From contig JAEYXQ010000160.1 in assembly GCA_023431205.1 (NCBI GenBank), positions 117,078 to 181,077 on the forward strand: a stretch of DNA of 64,000 nucleotides, written 5' to 3'. The translations under genes and the position numbers were made by a program. This document shows, piece after piece, positions 47,837-59,134 of the stretch. Source of the stretch: Pseudomonadota bacterium. GTDB lineage: Bacteria > Pseudomonadota > Alphaproteobacteria > Rhizobiales > Devosiaceae. Position 1 is the first letter of the stretch; each line of letters opens with the position of its first letter. The notes beneath the pieces are model-generated. The model was not told the origin of the DNA. It worked only from the letters and a program-made list of their open reading frames with translations, and searched no databases.

Positions 47837-49045
47837 ATGTCAGTGTGGGTCATGTCCGAGAAGTCCGTTGCCGTGGTTGTGGTCGCGGCCGGACGTGGCG
47901 AGCGCGCCGGGTCGGATGACGTTGCCGAGCCCAAGCAGTATCGGTCCGTGGGCGGACAGGCCATTCTGGCTCGCACGGTGAACACCTTTCTCAGCCACCC
48001 CAGGGTGCGTTGGGTGCTCCCGGTCCTCCACCCCGACCATGAGCACCGGTATGCCGCACTCGATCTGGCGGACGACGACCGTCTGCTGGCACCGGTCCAC
48101 GGCGGCGCCACCCGGCAGGAATCGGTGCTCTCCGGGCTGAAGGCCCTGGCGCCGATGAAGCCGGACCTCGTGTTGATCCAGGATGCCGCAAGGCCCTTCG
48201 TGCCGCCTGTCGTCATCGACTCCGTCATCGAAGCCCTGGCTGCGGCCCAGGGTGCGCTGCCGACCCTCCCCGTGACTGACACCATCAAGCGCTCCCTCGA
48301 TGCCAGTGAAGTGGCCGGCACCGAGGATCGGCGAACGCTACACGCCGCGCAGACGCCCCAGGGATTCCGCTTCGGCCAGATATTTTCCGCGCATATGCGC
48401 GCCGCCAGTGTCAGGCGGGAATTCACCGATGATGCGGAAATCGCCGAATGGGCTGGCTTGCGCGTTGTCATGGTGCCAGGCGACCGGGACAACATAAAGA
48501 TCACCCACCCCGACGATTTCGCCCGCGCGGAGCGGATACTCAGCGGAGACAGGCTCATGGAGACACGTATCGGCACCGGCTACGACGTGCACCACTTCAC
48601 CGATGGGGACGCCGTTTGGCTCGGCGGCGTGGAGATCCCGCACAACAAGCGCCTCATGGGACATTCGGATGCGGACGTCGCTCTCCACGCGCTGACAGAT
48701 GCACTTCTCGGCGCGATCGGTGAAGGCGACATCGGCATCCACTTTCCGCCCTCCGAACCGCAGTGGAAGGGTGCCCGGTCGACCGTGTTTCTCCGCCACG
48801 CCGGGGACTTGGTCGCGCAGCGCGGGGGACGTATCGTCAATGTGGACGTTACCATCGTGTGTGAGGCGCCAAAGATTGCCCCCCACGCGGCAGCAATGCA
48901 GGCCACGATCGGCGAGACGCTCGGAATTTCTCCGAGCCGGGTCGCGATCAAGGCAACGACGAACGAAAAGCTCGGTTTCATCGGGCGCGAGGAGGGTATT
49001 GTGGCTATGGCAAGTGCCAGTGTCGAAGTGCCGAGGGTGGACTGA
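47837..49045 (+). CDS. ispDF: Bifunctional IspD/IspF (MEP pathway)
   Basis: Two non-consecutive steps of isoprenoid synthesis fused in one 402-residue chain. The IspD half has VVVVAAGRGERAG, EPKQYRSVGGQAIL, and DAARPF, and transfers CMP to methylerythritol phosphate. The IspF half starts at about residue 241 with METRIGTGYDVHHF (metal His), HSDADVALHALTDALLGAIGEGDIG and ends ATTNEKLGFIGREEG. The fusion is typical of Alphaproteobacteria. ATG 47837 has GAGGT nine bases upstream; ATG 47852 is an alternative start. It shares one base with the cinA start. Confidence 0.96.
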   Translation: MSVWVMSEKSVAVVVVAAGRGERAGSDDVAEPKQYRSVGGQAILARTVNTFLSHPRVRWVLPVLHPDHEHRYAALDLADDDRLLAPVHGGATRQESVLSGLKALAPMKPDLVLIQDAARPFVPPVVIDSVIEALAAAQGALPTLPVTDTIKRSLDASEVAGTEDRRTLHAAQTPQGFRFGQIFSAHMRAASVRREFTDDAEIAEWAGLRVVMVPGDRDNIKITHPDDFARAERILSGDRLMETRIGTGYDVHHFTDGDAVWLGGVEIPHNKRLMGHSDADVALHALTDALLGAIGEGDIGIHFPPSEPQWKGARSTVFLRHAGDLVAQRGGRIVNVDVTIVCEAPKIAPHAAAMQATIGETLGISPSRVAIKATTNEKLGFIGREEGIVAMASASVEVPRVD

Positions 49046-49548
49046 TGGCCGTTCGGGATCCTGTGACCGAGACCGGTCGGGAAGTCCTTGACCTCCTGGT
49101 TCGGGATGGGAAGACCATTGTCACTGCAGAAAGCTGCACCGGTGGGATGATCGCAGCGGCGCTCACCGACATCCCTGGTGCATCTCAGGCCTTCTACGGC
49201 GGCTATGTCGTTTATGCCAACGAGGCGAAAAGCCGGCTGATCGGCGTGCAACCGCGGCTGGTCCGGGACTATGGTGCGGTCAGCAACCAGGTTGCCCGGG
49301 CCATGGCTGATGGCGCCCGGAATACCGCCCATGCCGACTTTGCGGTCGCAGTGACCGGCATAGCGGGTCCGGACGGCGGCTCGGACAAGAAGCCAGTCGG
49401 GCTCGTCTACGTGGCCGTTTCCTCGGAACTGGGCACCGTCGTTATCGAGCACAAGTTCGGCGATCTTGGTCGCGACGCTATCCGCAAGGCCAGCGTGCAG
49501 GCCGCGCTCGACCTGGTGATGCAGGTGCTGACCAGCGACGACAGCTAG
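49045..49548 (+). CDS. CinA C-terminal domain protein (NMN amidohydrolase, PncC type)
   Basis: The 167 residues form a stand-alone CinA C-terminal domain with TAESCTGGMIAAALTDIPGAS (the active-site Ser-containing motif), YGGYVVYANEAK, YGAVS, and VTGIAGPDGGSDKKPVGLVYVAV. Such proteins deamidate nicotinamide mononucleotide and help to salvage NAD breakdown products. The N-terminal COG1058 domain found in full CinA is absent, which is usual in Proteobacteria. It overlaps ispDF by one base (TGATG) and the convergent coq10-like gene by four. Confidence 0.92.
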   Translation: MAVRDPVTETGREVLDLLVRDGKTIVTAESCTGGMIAAALTDIPGASQAFYGGYVVYANEAKSRLIGVQPRLVRDYGAVSNQVARAMADGARNTAHADFAVAVTGIAGPDGGSDKKPVGLVYVAVSSELGTVVIEHKFGDLGRDAIRKASVQAALDLVMQVLTSDDS

Positions 49549-49988
49549 TCGCCGAAGCGACGATCCGCTTCCTCGCCGAAGGCCCGCATGATCTCTTCCT
49601 GCTTCGCGGCGAAGGCTGGTTCAGCCACGGCCGCGATGAACGGGTTGGAGATCTTGAAGTCGATCTCGAACTTGACGCGTGTGCCCATCCCCTCCGGCAC
49701 GAAACTCCAGACGCTGTCGAGATAGGCGAAGGGGCCGTCCACCGCCTTGGCGCGAATAGTCAGCGCCTCGGGGTCGAGGGTGACCCGGCTGGTATAAGCC
49801 TGCGTGATCGGTCCGAAGGACAAGGTCATGCGCGCCAGGCGAACGTCCTTACCCCCGGCTCCCGGATCGGGCCGCACCACCATTGCCCGGCAGTTGGGAA
49901 TGAAGCGCGGGTAGTCATCGAGATCGGCGACGATCTCGAACATGCGCTGCGGGTTATGCGGCACGTGCCGGTCGAAGAAACGCTTCAT
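49545..49988 (-). CDS. COQ10/RatA-like START domain protein
   Basis: The 147 residues start MKRFFDRHVPHNPQRMFEIVADLDDYPRFIPNCRA in segments typical of the ubiquinone-binding COQ10 family, with the SFGPITQAYTSRV and DGPFAYLDSVWSFVPE strands and a final helix (QEEIMRAFGEEADRRF). Eukaryotic COQ10 helps ubiquinone function; the E. coli homologue was named RatA, a ribosome-association toxin. The role here is unproven. It directly follows lipA, with the start codon abutting the lipA stop. Confidence 0.88.
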   Translation of the reverse strand: MKRFFDRHVPHNPQRMFEIVADLDDYPRFIPNCRAMVVRPDPGAGGKDVRLARMTLSFGPITQAYTSRVTLDPEALTIRAKAVDGPFAYLDSVWSFVPEGMGTRVKFEIDFKISNPFIAAVAEPAFAAKQEEIMRAFGEEADRRFGD

Positions 49989-50942
49989 TCAGAGCCCGAG
50001 CTTCGCCATGCGGTTGGCACGCAGGCGGGCGAAGTCCTCCCCTGCATGATGCGAGGAGCGGGTGAGCGGGCTCGACGACACCAGCAGGAAGCCCTTGGCC
50101 TCGGCCACCTTGGCGTAGGACTGGAACTCTTCCGGCGTTACGAAGCGCTGCAGCGGATAATGCTTCTTGGTGGGCTGCAGGTACTGGCCAATGGTGAGAA
50201 AATCCACGTCGGCGGAGCGCAGGTCGTCCATCAGCTGCAGGACTTCGTTCCGCTCCTCGCCCAGGCCGACCATGATGCCCGACTTGGTGAACATGGTGGA
50301 GTCGAGTTCCTTCACCCGCTGCAACAGGCGGATGGAGTGGAAGTACCGGGCGCCGGGGCGAACCTTGAGGTACTTGGACGGCACCGTCTCGAGGTTGTGG
50401 TTGAACACATCCGGCTTGGCGGCAACGACGATCTCTAGCGCCCCGTCCTTGCGCAGGAAGTCCGGGGTCAGGATTTCGATCGTGGTGCGCGGATTGCGGG
50501 CTCGGATGGCGAGGATGACGTCGGCAAAATGCTGCGCACCGCCATCGGCGAGGTCGTCGCGGTCCACCGAGGTGATCACGACATGCTCGAGGCCCAGCTT
50601 TTCTACGGCCTTGGCGACGTTTTCGGGCTCATGGGGGTCAAGTGGCCCCGGCAGGCCGGTGCGCACGTTGCAGAAGGCGCAGGCGCGGGTGCAGATTTCG
50701 CCCATGATCATCATGGTCGCGTGCTTCTTGCTCCAGCACTCCCCGATATTGGGGCATCCGGCCTCTTCGCAGACGGTCACCAGACCATTCTCGCGCACGA
50801 TCTGCTGGGTTTCCTTGTAGACCGGGGATCCCGGCGCCTTGACGCGGATCCAGTCCGGCTTGCGCAGCACGGCGCTCTCGGGCCGGTTCACCTTCTCGGG
50901 GTGGCGGGGCCGGGCTGGCGAATTGTCGATGAGCGTAACCAT
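49989..50942 (-). CDS. lipA: Lipoyl synthase (radical SAM)
   Basis: Inserts two sulphurs into protein-bound octanoate to make the lipoyl cofactor of PDH and related complexes. The 317 residues contain both iron-sulphur motifs: [12 protein letters not shown] (auxiliary cluster) and CTRACAFC (radical SAM), then [25 protein letters not shown] and the C-terminal RSSHHAGE with the conserved serine. The ATG at 50942 follows AGGACCTCT and gives the usual start; the open frame to 51056 adds a non-family lead. It lies downstream of lpdA and the PDH genes whose products it modifies. Confidence 0.96.
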   Translation of the reverse strand: MVTLIDNSPARPRHPEKVNRPESAVLRKPDWIRVKAPGSPVYKETQQIVRENGLVTVCEEAGCPNIGECWSKKHATMMIMGEICTRACAFCNVRTGLPGPLDPHEPENVAKAVEKLGLEHVVITSVDRDDLADGGAQHFADVILAIRARNPRTTIEILTPDFLRKDGALEIVVAAKPDVFNHNLETVPSKYLKVRPGARYFHSIRLLQRVKELDSTMFTKSGIMVGLGEERNEVLQLMDDLRSADVDFLTIGQYLQPTKKHYPLQRFVTPEEFQSYAKVAEAKGFLLVSSSPLTRSSHHAGEDFARLRANRMAKLGL

Positions 50943-51087
50943 AGAGGTCCTGACTGGGCTAAGTATTTCCCGGCGAAGTGGGCACCCGTTCGCCGTCCGG
51001 AAACACGACCAAGAAGCTTCTGCCCTGTATATCGCTCCCTTGACCGGCCGGTTCAACCGGCTCTTTCGTTGGGTTGATCTGGTGGGT

Positions 51088-52134
51088 TCAGGCGGCGTCC
51101 ATCACCTCGGCGATGTCGACCCACGCCCCGTCGCGCGAGGCGGAGAGAATGGTGGCCTGCACCAGGGCCAGCGAGTGGAGGTTGTCCTCGCCGGAACTGA
51201 AGCGGGCGGGCACCGAGCCGGTTTCGATCACCTTGGCGATGGCGTTGAGCGTGCCGGTCCGGTCGGCGAACTCTACCGGCTGCAGTTCAAACGGCTCCGC
51301 CTCCTTGTCGCGTTCACGCAGGAACAGGCGGTCCGGAGCGCTCTTGCCCATGAAGTTGTCGCGCGAGGTCCATGTGATCTCGCCTTCGGAGCAGTCCATG
51401 GTCCACTCGCCAGCCCAAGGGGTTACGGGACCGCTGCTCATCCAGGAGCCGCGATAGGAGACCATGGTGCCCTTCTCGAACTCGAGCGTGGCGACACCCA
51501 TCGGGTGGTGGCCGAACGGGCTCGCCGGCGGGTTCCATGTGCGGCAGGACACGCGTTTGGGGTTGTCGCCGAGGACCATGCGCATCAGGTCGAAGTGGTG
51601 GATCGACATGTCGGCCAGCAGCGGGTCGGGCATGTCCCAGTAGCGGTAGCCCTGCGAGGGGGCGTGGCGGCGGAAGTCGATGGAGACCAGGTTCACCGGG
51701 CCGAACTTCTGCGCGCCGATCAGTTCCGCGGCGGCGATGGGGCCGGGCTGGAAACGGTAGTTCTGGCTGACCATCAGCACCCGGCTGTTGGCCTTGGCGA
51801 GCGCCACCAGTTCCTTGGCCTGGGCGATGGTGGACGCAAAAGGCTTTTCCACCAAGACGTTATAGCCGAGCTCGAGGCAGCGCTTGACCACCGGATAGTG
51901 GGCCTCGGTGCGCAGGGTGCAGATGGCGAGGTCGGCCTCGATGGCCTTGGCTGCCTCCTCGAGGCTGAGGAAACAGCGCTTCTCGTCGATGCCGAGTTCG
52001 GACTGGGCCCGGGCGATCGCCTCCGGGTTGGCGTCGACATAGCCCACCATGTGAACACTGGGGACTTTGGGGATAACGTCCTTGGTCCAGCTGAAACCCC
52101 AGTGTCCCAGGCCGACCTGGATCGCCTTGACCAT
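51088..52134 (-). CDS. Gfo/Idh/MocA family oxidoreductase
   Basis: NAD(P)-dependent dehydrogenase of 348 residues. The Rossmann loop is [15 protein letters not shown] (residues 7-21), the EKP motif is [14 protein letters not shown] (about 95), and the C-terminal domain has [15 protein letters not shown] with the catalytic histidine pair. Members act on sugars, inositols or their derivatives; the substrate cannot be told. It stands between lpdA and lipA, where no sugar dehydrogenase is expected. Gaps of 84 bases upstream and 145 downstream suggest it may not be part of the PDH transcript. Confidence 0.88.
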   Translation of the reverse strand: MVKAIQVGLGHWGFSWTKDVIPKVPSVHMVGYVDANPEAIARAQSELGIDEKRCFLSLEEAAKAIEADLAICTLRTEAHYPVVKRCLELGYNVLVEKPFASTIAQAKELVALAKANSRVLMVSQNYRFQPGPIAAAELIGAQKFGPVNLVSIDFRRHAPSQGYRYWDMPDPLLADMSIHHFDLMRMVLGDNPKRVSCRTWNPPASPFGHHPMGVATLEFEKGTMVSYRGSWMSSGPVTPWAGEWTMDCSEGEITWTSRDNFMGKSAPDRLFLRERDKEAEPFELQPVEFADRTGTLNAIAKVIETGSVPARFSSGEDNLHSLALVQATILSASRDGAWVDIAEVMDAA

Positions 52135-52218
52135 GTGGATAACTCCTGAATCCTGTGCCGCAGATGAACGAAGATGAACGATGCCGAACGCCTGGATGAA
52201 CGGCGGGCAACTGAAGAA

Positions 52219-53658
52219 CTAGATGTTCAGCGCCCGTCCATAGGCATCCAGGACGCTTTCTTTCGTGGTCTCGCTGAGCGTGGGGTGCGGGAAGATGGTG
52301 TGCATCAGTTCTTCCTCGGTGGTCTCGAGGTTCATCGCCACCACGAACCCCTGGATGAGTTCGGTGACTTCCGCACCAACCATGTGGGCGCCGAGCAGTT
52401 CCCCGGTCTTGGCGTCGAAGATGGTCTTGACCAGACCGTCCGGCTCGCCGAGGGCGATCGCCTTGCCGTTGCCGACGAAGGGGAAGCGGCCGACCTTGAT
52501 CTCGCGGCCGAGTTCCCTGGCCTTGGCTTCGGTGAGGCCGACGCTGGCCACCTGCGGCTCGCAATAGGTGCAGCCCGGCACCTTGCGGCGGTCGAGGCCG
52601 TGGACGGGGAGACCGGCAATCTTCTCGACGGTGATGACCGCCTCGTGCTCGGCCTTGTGCGCCAGCATAGGCGGGCCGGCAACGTCGCCGATGGCCCAGA
52701 TGCCCTTGACGCTGGTCGCGCCGTAGTCGTCGATGACGATGGCGCCGCGCTCGGTCTCGACGCCCACCGTCTCGAGGCCGATGCCTTCGATGTTGCACTG
52801 CACGCCCACGGCCGAGATCAGCTTGTCGCCGCGGACCTCCTGCTTGGAGCCGTCCTTGAGTTCGACGTGAGCGACAACGCCGTCACCGGTCTTGTCGACC
52901 CTGGCGACCTTGGCTTCGGTCAGGAACTTGATGCCACGCTTCTCGAGCCGCTTGCGGGCGAGTGCGGAAATCTCGGCGTCCTCAACCGGCAGGATCTGCG
53001 GCAGCAGTTCGATGACGGTGACCTCGGCGCCGAGCGAGCGGTAGAACGACGCGAATTCGATGCCGATGGCGCCGGAGCCCATGACCACCAGCGACTTCGG
53101 CATGCTGGCCGGCTTCAGCGCTTCGAAATAGGTCCAGATCTTGTCGCCGTCCGGCTCGATGCCGGGCAGCACGCGCGGGCGGGCGCCGGTGGCGACGATG
53201 ATGTTTTTGGCCTTGTAGGTCCCCTCCCCCAGCGCATTCTTGGGCACCGGGCCCTGCGGTTGGACCACGGGCTTCCTGGACGCGCCGACCTTCACCTCGC
53301 CCGGAGCGGTGATCACCGCCTCGCCCCAGATGATGTCGACCTTGTTCTTCTTCATCAGAAACTGGACGCCGTTGTTCATCTGCGCCGCGATGGCGCGCGA
53401 CCGCTTGACCACGCCGTCGAGGTCGAAGCCGAACTTCTCGGCGGTGAGGCCATAGTCCTTGGCGTGGCTCATGTGACCGTAGATCTCGGCCGAGCGCAGC
53501 AACGCCTTGGTGGGGATGCAGCCCCAGTTGGAACAGATGCCGGCCATGTGCTCGCGCTCGACGATGGCCACCTTCATGCCGAGCTGCGCGCCGCGGATGG
53601 CAGCGACGTAGCCGCCGGGACCGGCGCCGATGACGAGAAGGTCGTATTGGTCAGCCAT
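52219..53658 (-). CDS. lpdA: Dihydrolipoyl dehydrogenase (E3)
   Basis: Reoxidises dihydrolipoamide of the PDH complex and passes electrons to NAD. The 479 residues have the FAD loop VIGAGPGGYVAAIRGAQLG (about 9-27), the redox disulphide GICSNWGCIPTKALL, the NAD loop VMGSGAIGIEFASFYRSLGAE, the second FAD motif GIWAIGDVAGPPMLAHKAEHE, and the interface HPTLSE with the catalytic His. The tryptophan in the disulphide motif (NWGC) is typical of the alphaproteobacterial PDH-linked E3. Confidence 0.96.
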   Translation of the reverse strand: MADQYDLLVIGAGPGGYVAAIRGAQLGMKVAIVEREHMAGICSNWGCIPTKALLRSAEIYGHMSHAKDYGLTAEKFGFDLDGVVKRSRAIAAQMNNGVQFLMKKNKVDIIWGEAVITAPGEVKVGASRKPVVQPQGPVPKNALGEGTYKAKNIIVATGARPRVLPGIEPDGDKIWTYFEALKPASMPKSLVVMGSGAIGIEFASFYRSLGAEVTVIELLPQILPVEDAEISALARKRLEKRGIKFLTEAKVARVDKTGDGVVAHVELKDGSKQEVRGDKLISAVGVQCNIEGIGLETVGVETERGAIVIDDYGATSVKGIWAIGDVAGPPMLAHKAEHEAVITVEKIAGLPVHGLDRRKVPGCTYCEPQVASVGLTEAKARELGREIKVGRFPFVGNGKAIALGEPDGLVKTIFDAKTGELLGAHMVGAEVTELIQGFVVAMNLETTEEELMHTIFPHPTLSETTKESVLDAYGRALNI

Positions 53659-53682
53659 GAGGGCCTCCAGTGGTATAAGGGG

Positions 53683-54330
53683 TCAGAGACCCAGCACTTG
53701 CTTGACGAGCGGCACCAGGCCCTCGCCGATGGCGCGGGTGTTGGCCGCGTCGAGATGGACACCGTCGCGCGGGTCAGCCTGGGCGACAGTTGCGGCATCG
53801 AAGAAATGGACGCCGGTTTCGCTGGCATGGCGCCGGTAGTGGCCAGCAAAGTCGCGCGACTCGCGCAAGAGGTGCTCGAGCCCGCCGAAATTGCTCAGCA
53901 TGTTCTCGTTGGTGGTCTCCACCACGTGCGGCGGGGACACCAGGATGATCTCGGGCACCAGCTCGCCGGTCATGGCGAAGTGCCCGCGCGTCAGTTCGAT
54001 CAGCCGCCGCGCGCCGCGGGCGGCAAAGGCAGCCGTGCCGGCAACGAACGGCTTGAGGTCGTTGGTGCCGAGCATGATGATGACGAGGTCGAGCGGCGCA
54101 TGGCTGGCGAGCAGCGTCGGCAGGATGCGGGCGCCGTTGCGATCAGCGTTGGCGGTCCAGTCGTCATAGGCCGTGGCGCGACCGCCCAGACCCTCGGCGA
54201 TCACCCGCGCCTTGCCTCCGAGCCCCTGCTCCAGCGTCGTCGGCCAGCGGTCCTCAAAGGCATGCCGCGGACCGCCGCCCGGATCGGCCCCGAAGGTCAG
54301 GCTGTCGCCATAGGCCAGGATGGTCTTCAT
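53683..54330 (-). CDS. SGNH/GDSL family esterase
   Basis: The 215 residues carry the four SGNH blocks: YGDSLTFGAD (catalytic Ser10), GLGGRAT (Gly), MLGTNDLK (Asn) and DGVHLDAANT (Asp and His). No signal peptide is seen, so it acts in the cytoplasm. Arylesterase or short-chain esterase activity is likely. It is placed between pdhC and lpdA, 12 bases after pdhC, so it is probably expressed with the PDH genes although no link to pyruvate metabolism is known. Confidence 0.88.
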   Translation of the reverse strand: MKTILAYGDSLTFGADPGGGPRHAFEDRWPTTLEQGLGGKARVIAEGLGGRATAYDDWTANADRNGARILPTLLASHAPLDLVIIMLGTNDLKPFVAGTAAFAARGARRLIELTRGHFAMTGELVPEIILVSPPHVVETTNENMLSNFGGLEHLLRESRDFAGHYRRHASETGVHFFDAATVAQADPRDGVHLDAANTRAIGEGLVPLVKQVLGL

Positions 54331-54342
54331 CGCCTAAGCCCC

Positions 54343-55722
54343 TCAGGCCAGCATCATCACCGGGTTTTCGATCAGGCCCTTGAACACGCCGAGCACTTCT
54401 GCGCCGAGCGCGCCGTCGACGGAGCGGTGGTCGCAGGAGAGGGTGACGGTCATGAACTGGCCGGTCTTGACCTGCCCGCCTTCGGCATAGACGCGTTCCT
54501 CGCCGGCACCGACGGCAAGGATGGTGCCGTGCGGCGGATTGATGACGGCGGCGAAGTGCTTGATGCCGTACATGCCGAGGTTGGAGACGGAGGTCGCGCC
54601 GCCCTGGTATTCGTGCGGCGCCAGCTTCTTGTTGCGGGCGCGGGTGGCGAGATCCTTCACCTCGTCGGAGATCTGGCGCAGCGTCTTCTGGTCGGCGGCC
54701 TTCACCACCGGGGTGAAGAGCCCGCCCGGCACCGCCACGGCGACGGCAACGTCGGAGCGCTTGTGGTAGAGGATCGAGTCACCGGCCCAGGTGGCGTTGG
54801 CGGCTGGAACCCGCTGCAGCGCCACGGCCCAGGCCTTCATGACGAAGTCGTTAACCGAGAGCTTGTATTCGGGCTTGCCGTCCTTGCCCTTGGGCGCGGC
54901 GGCATTGATCTGCTCGCGGGCGGCCATCAGCGCGTCGATCCGGCAGTCCAGCGTCAGGTAGAAATGCGGGATGGTCTGCTTGGACTCGGTGAGGCGCTGT
55001 GCCACCACCTTGCGCATGCCGTCATTGGGCACGAGGTCGTAGGTGCCTTCCTCGTAGAGGGCGAGCACCTGGGCCTTGGTCATGCCGGTCGGCGCAGCGC
55101 CAGCCGGTGCAGCCGCCGGAGCGGAGGCGGCGGCCTTGAGCGGAGCCTTGCCGGATTTGGCGGCTTCCACGTCGGCCTTGACCACCCTGCCCTTCGGACC
55201 AGTGCCGGAGATGGCCGAGACGTCGATGCCGGCTTCCCGGGCCAGGCGGCGAGCCAGCGGCGAGGCGAAGACGCGACCGCCATCCGACTTTGCCTGTGGC
55301 GCTGCGGCAGGAGCCGGAGCGGCCTTCGGAGCCTCAACCGGAGCGGTGGAGGTGGTGGAGGTCCCCTTGTCGTAGGCAAGCGTGCCGGCATCGCCCTTGC
55401 CGGGTTCGGCTTTCGCCGGCTCCTCAGCCTTGGGTGCGGGAGCTTCCGCCTTGGGCGCGGCCGCAGCGTCGGCGCTTTCGCCTTCCTGCAGCAGCACGGC
55501 GATCACGGCGTTGACCTTCACCCCTTCGGTGCCTTCGGCGACCATGATCTTGCCGATGGTGCCCTCGTCGACGGCCTCCACCTCCATGGTGGCCTTGTCG
55601 GTTTCGATTTCGGCGATCACGTCACCAGAGGAGACGCTGTCGCCTTCCTTGACGTGCCACTTGGCGAGCTTGCCCTCTTCCATCGTCGGAGAGAGCGCCG
55701 GCATGGTGATATCGATCGGCAT
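54343..55722 (-). CDS. pdhC: Pyruvate dehydrogenase E2, dihydrolipoamide acetyltransferase
   Basis: Core of the PDH complex. The 459 residues have one lipoyl domain ([16 protein letters not shown]; lipoylated Lys in [10 protein letters not shown] at about 42), an Ala/Pro-rich linker, a peripheral subunit-binding domain ([34 protein letters not shown] in two parts, about 150-180) and the catalytic domain ending in the [14 protein letters not shown] motif with His and Asp. It follows pdhB by 11 bases. LipA in the same cluster makes its cofactor. Confidence 0.96.
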   Translation of the reverse strand: MPIDITMPALSPTMEEGKLAKWHVKEGDSVSSGDVIAEIETDKATMEVEAVDEGTIGKIMVAEGTEGVKVNAVIAVLLQEGESADAAAAPKAEAPAPKAEEPAKAEPGKGDAGTLAYDKGTSTTSTAPVEAPKAAPAPAAAPQAKSDGGRVFASPLARRLAREAGIDVSAISGTGPKGRVVKADVEAAKSGKAPLKAAASAPAAAPAGAAPTGMTKAQVLALYEEGTYDLVPNDGMRKVVAQRLTESKQTIPHFYLTLDCRIDALMAAREQINAAAPKGKDGKPEYKLSVNDFVMKAWAVALQRVPAANATWAGDSILYHKRSDVAVAVAVPGGLFTPVVKAADQKTLRQISDEVKDLATRARNKKLAPHEYQGGATSVSNLGMYGIKHFAAVINPPHGTILAVGAGEERVYAEGGQVKTGQFMTVTLSCDHRSVDGALGAEVLGVFKGLIENPVMMLA

Positions 55723-55733
55723 CCCAGGTCTCC

Positions 55734-57140
<1,407 letters not shown>

Positions 57141-57141
57141 A

Positions 57142-57543
57142 TCAGCTCTCCAGAATGGGGGCGCCGGGCACGGGAGCCACGCGGCGGAAGGTGGTCAGGT
57201 CGGCAGTGCGGGTGGGGATCACCCGCCAGTCATTGATGAGCGGCTCGAGCCGGGCGCTGCTGGCCGGCGGCGGCGTCCCGTTGACGGCCCAGCCGCTGAG
57301 GATCAGGCCGAGCACCACGAACACCACGAAGGCAATCACCGCCCGCTTGTAGATTGACAGCCGTTCGCGGGCAGCGGGACCGCCCTTGGCCTCGAGCTGG
57401 CTGAACTTCCACCAGCCGAGCGGAAAGAAGCTGCCGAGCTGTTCGCCGGCAGGCGCCAGCCGCACCGCGGCAAGTGCCTGGACCACTGCGACGAACAGGG
57501 ACAACAGAGCGAACAGCAGGACGACCCCGAGCAGGACGGTCAT
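57142..57543 (-). CDS. Two-helix membrane protein inside the PDH operon
   Basis: The 133-residue product is not a known PDH component. It has two membrane helices, about residues 4-26 ([21 protein letters not shown]) and 68-88 ([20 protein letters not shown]), joined by a cytoplasm-compatible basic loop ([22 protein letters not shown]), and a polar C-terminal tail of about 45 residues. It starts eight bases after pdhA and ends one base before pdhB, so it must be co-translated with them. I do not recognise the family. Confidence 0.75.
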   Translation of the reverse strand: MTVLLGVVLLFALLSLFVAVVQALAAVRLAPAGEQLGSFFPLGWWKFSQLEAKGGPAARERLSIYKRAVIAFVVFVVLGLILSGWAVNGTPPPASSARLEPLINDWRVIPTRTADLTTFRRVAPVPGAPILES

Positions 57544-57551
57544 TTGCCGGC

Positions 57552-58571
57552 TCAGGCAGGAATGGTGATGTCGGTCCAGAGCTCGGACGGATCGGGCTCG
57601 GGATCATTGGTGGCGAATTCGGCCGCCTCGTTGACCACACCGCGGACGCGGGCCTCGATCTCCTTGAACCAGTCCTCTCCGATCGCGCCGGATTCCAGCA
57701 GCCGCGTCTTGACCTGTTCGATCGGATCGCGCTCCTGGCGGTACTTGGTGACCTCATCCTTGGTCCGGTACTTGGCCGGATCGGACATGGAGTGACCGCG
57801 ATAACGGTAGGTCAGCATCTCGAGGATGTAGGGGCCGTTGCCGTCGCGGGCCCATTCGATGGCGCGCTTGGCCGCGTCGTAGACCATCCGTACGTCCATG
57901 CCGTCGACCTGCTCGCCCGGAATGTCGAAGGAGGCGCCGCGCATGGAGAAATCGGTGGTGGCCGCGGCACGCTCGATCGAGGTGCCCATGGCGTACTTGT
58001 TGTTCTCGATGATGAACACGACCGGCAGCTTCCACAGCTTGGCCATGTTGAAGCTTTCGTAGACCTGGCCCTGGTTGGCCGCGCCGTCACCGAAATAGGT
58101 CAGCGAAACCGAGTTCTCGCCGCGATATTTCGAGGCGAAGGCAAGCCCGGCCCCGAGCGACACCTGGGCGCCGACGATGCCGTTGCCGCCATAGAAGCGA
58201 TGCTCGTTGCTGAACATGTGCATCGAGCCGCCCTTGCCCTTGGACAGGCCACCCTGGCGGCCGGTGAGTTCGGCCATGACGCCCTTGGGGTCGAGCCCCA
58301 TGACCAGCATGTGGCCATGGTCGCGATAGCCGGTGATCTGGGCGTCCCGGCCCTTCTCGGAAGCCATGGTGACGCCGGTCACGACCGCTTCCTGGCCGAT
58401 ATAGAGGTGACAGAAACCGCCGATCAGGCCCATGCCATACATCTGGCCGGCCTTTTCCTCGAAGCGGCGGATCAGGAGCATCTCCTCGTAGGCCGACTTC
58501 TCCTGTTCGGTGGTGAACTGCGGCACGTTGGGTTGCGTGTTGGCCTTGGTGGCCACTGCTTTGCGCGCCAT
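57552..58571 (-). CDS. pdhA: Pyruvate dehydrogenase E1 alpha
   Basis: Decarboxylates pyruvate using thiamine diphosphate. The 339 residues show the family stretches FEEKAGQMYGMGLIGGFCHLYIGQEA (in parts), GDGAANQGQVYESFNMAKLWKLPVVFIIENN (the ThDP-binding GDGx25NN motif), YRYRGHSMSDP and the phosphorylation-loop region. Start ATG at 58571. It follows the ftsB-like gene after about 110 bases, in the order found in many Alphaproteobacteria. Confidence 0.97.
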   Translation of the reverse strand: MARKAVATKANTQPNVPQFTTEQEKSAYEEMLLIRRFEEKAGQMYGMGLIGGFCHLYIGQEAVVTGVTMASEKGRDAQITGYRDHGHMLVMGLDPKGVMAELTGRQGGLSKGKGGSMHMFSNEHRFYGGNGIVGAQVSLGAGLAFASKYRGENSVSLTYFGDGAANQGQVYESFNMAKLWKLPVVFIIENNKYAMGTSIERAAATTDFSMRGASFDIPGEQVDGMDVRMVYDAAKRAIEWARDGNGPYILEMLTYRYRGHSMSDPAKYRTKDEVTKYRQERDPIEQVKTRLLESGAIGEDWFKEIEARVRGVVNEAAEFATNDPEPDPSELWTDITIPA

Positions 58572-58680
58572 ATCGATGCTCCGGGTGGATTTTGCCGCTT
58601 GGCCCGATCAGGCCACATTCAGACATCATAGTCTAGGCAAAGCAGGCAAAGCAATGCTTCACGACGCGAGCGACGATCAA

Positions 58681-59079
58681 CTAGAGCGTTGAGTCCGCTT
58701 GGATTATTGCCATTAACTCGTCTGTGGCTAATTCGCGGAATTTACCCGAAAGTGGTTCACCGGTATGCGGGTCGACCATGATCAGGATATCGCCGACATT
58801 GGCCATGTTGAGCATGGCGCGGGCCCGTTCGGTGACAATATCAGGGTCGAGGCGGCGGGTGTCCATCAGCGTGGCCCGGTGACGATAATCATCGATCTCG
58901 GCCTGCAGCGCCGATGAGCGCGCCTTGAGCTGGTCGACATCGAGCAGGATCTGCTCGCGGCTTTCGATGCCGAACTGACCGGTCAGCGCGGAATAGGCGA
59001 GATAGCCCTGAAACCCCAGAAGGACCAGGGTCAGCCCGAGCGGGCGCCAGAAGGCTTTGCGTTTGAGGCGGGTGGGCAT
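58681..59079 (-). CDS. Septum formation initiator, FtsB/DivIC family
   Basis: The 132-residue product from the ATG at 59079 (a TTG two codons upstream is the longer option) has one membrane helix (LGLTLVLLGFQGYLAYSAL, about 12-30) followed by a coiled coil (LLDVDQLKARSSALQAEIDDYRHR) and a short conserved end (RARAMLNMANVGDILIMV). This is the layout of FtsB/DivIC, which bridges FtsQ and FtsL in the divisome. The position ahead of pdhA is the usual one. Confidence 0.88.
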   Translation of the reverse strand: MPTRLKRKAFWRPLGLTLVLLGFQGYLAYSALTGQFGIESREQILLDVDQLKARSSALQAEIDDYRHRATLMDTRRLDPDIVTERARAMLNMANVGDILIMVDPHTGEPLSGKFRELATDELMAIIQADSTL

Positions 59080-59134
59080 GGGCAAGTCCGGTCGAGTGGG
59101 ACGATCATGGCCCCAACACGCTTAACAGCGGGTT

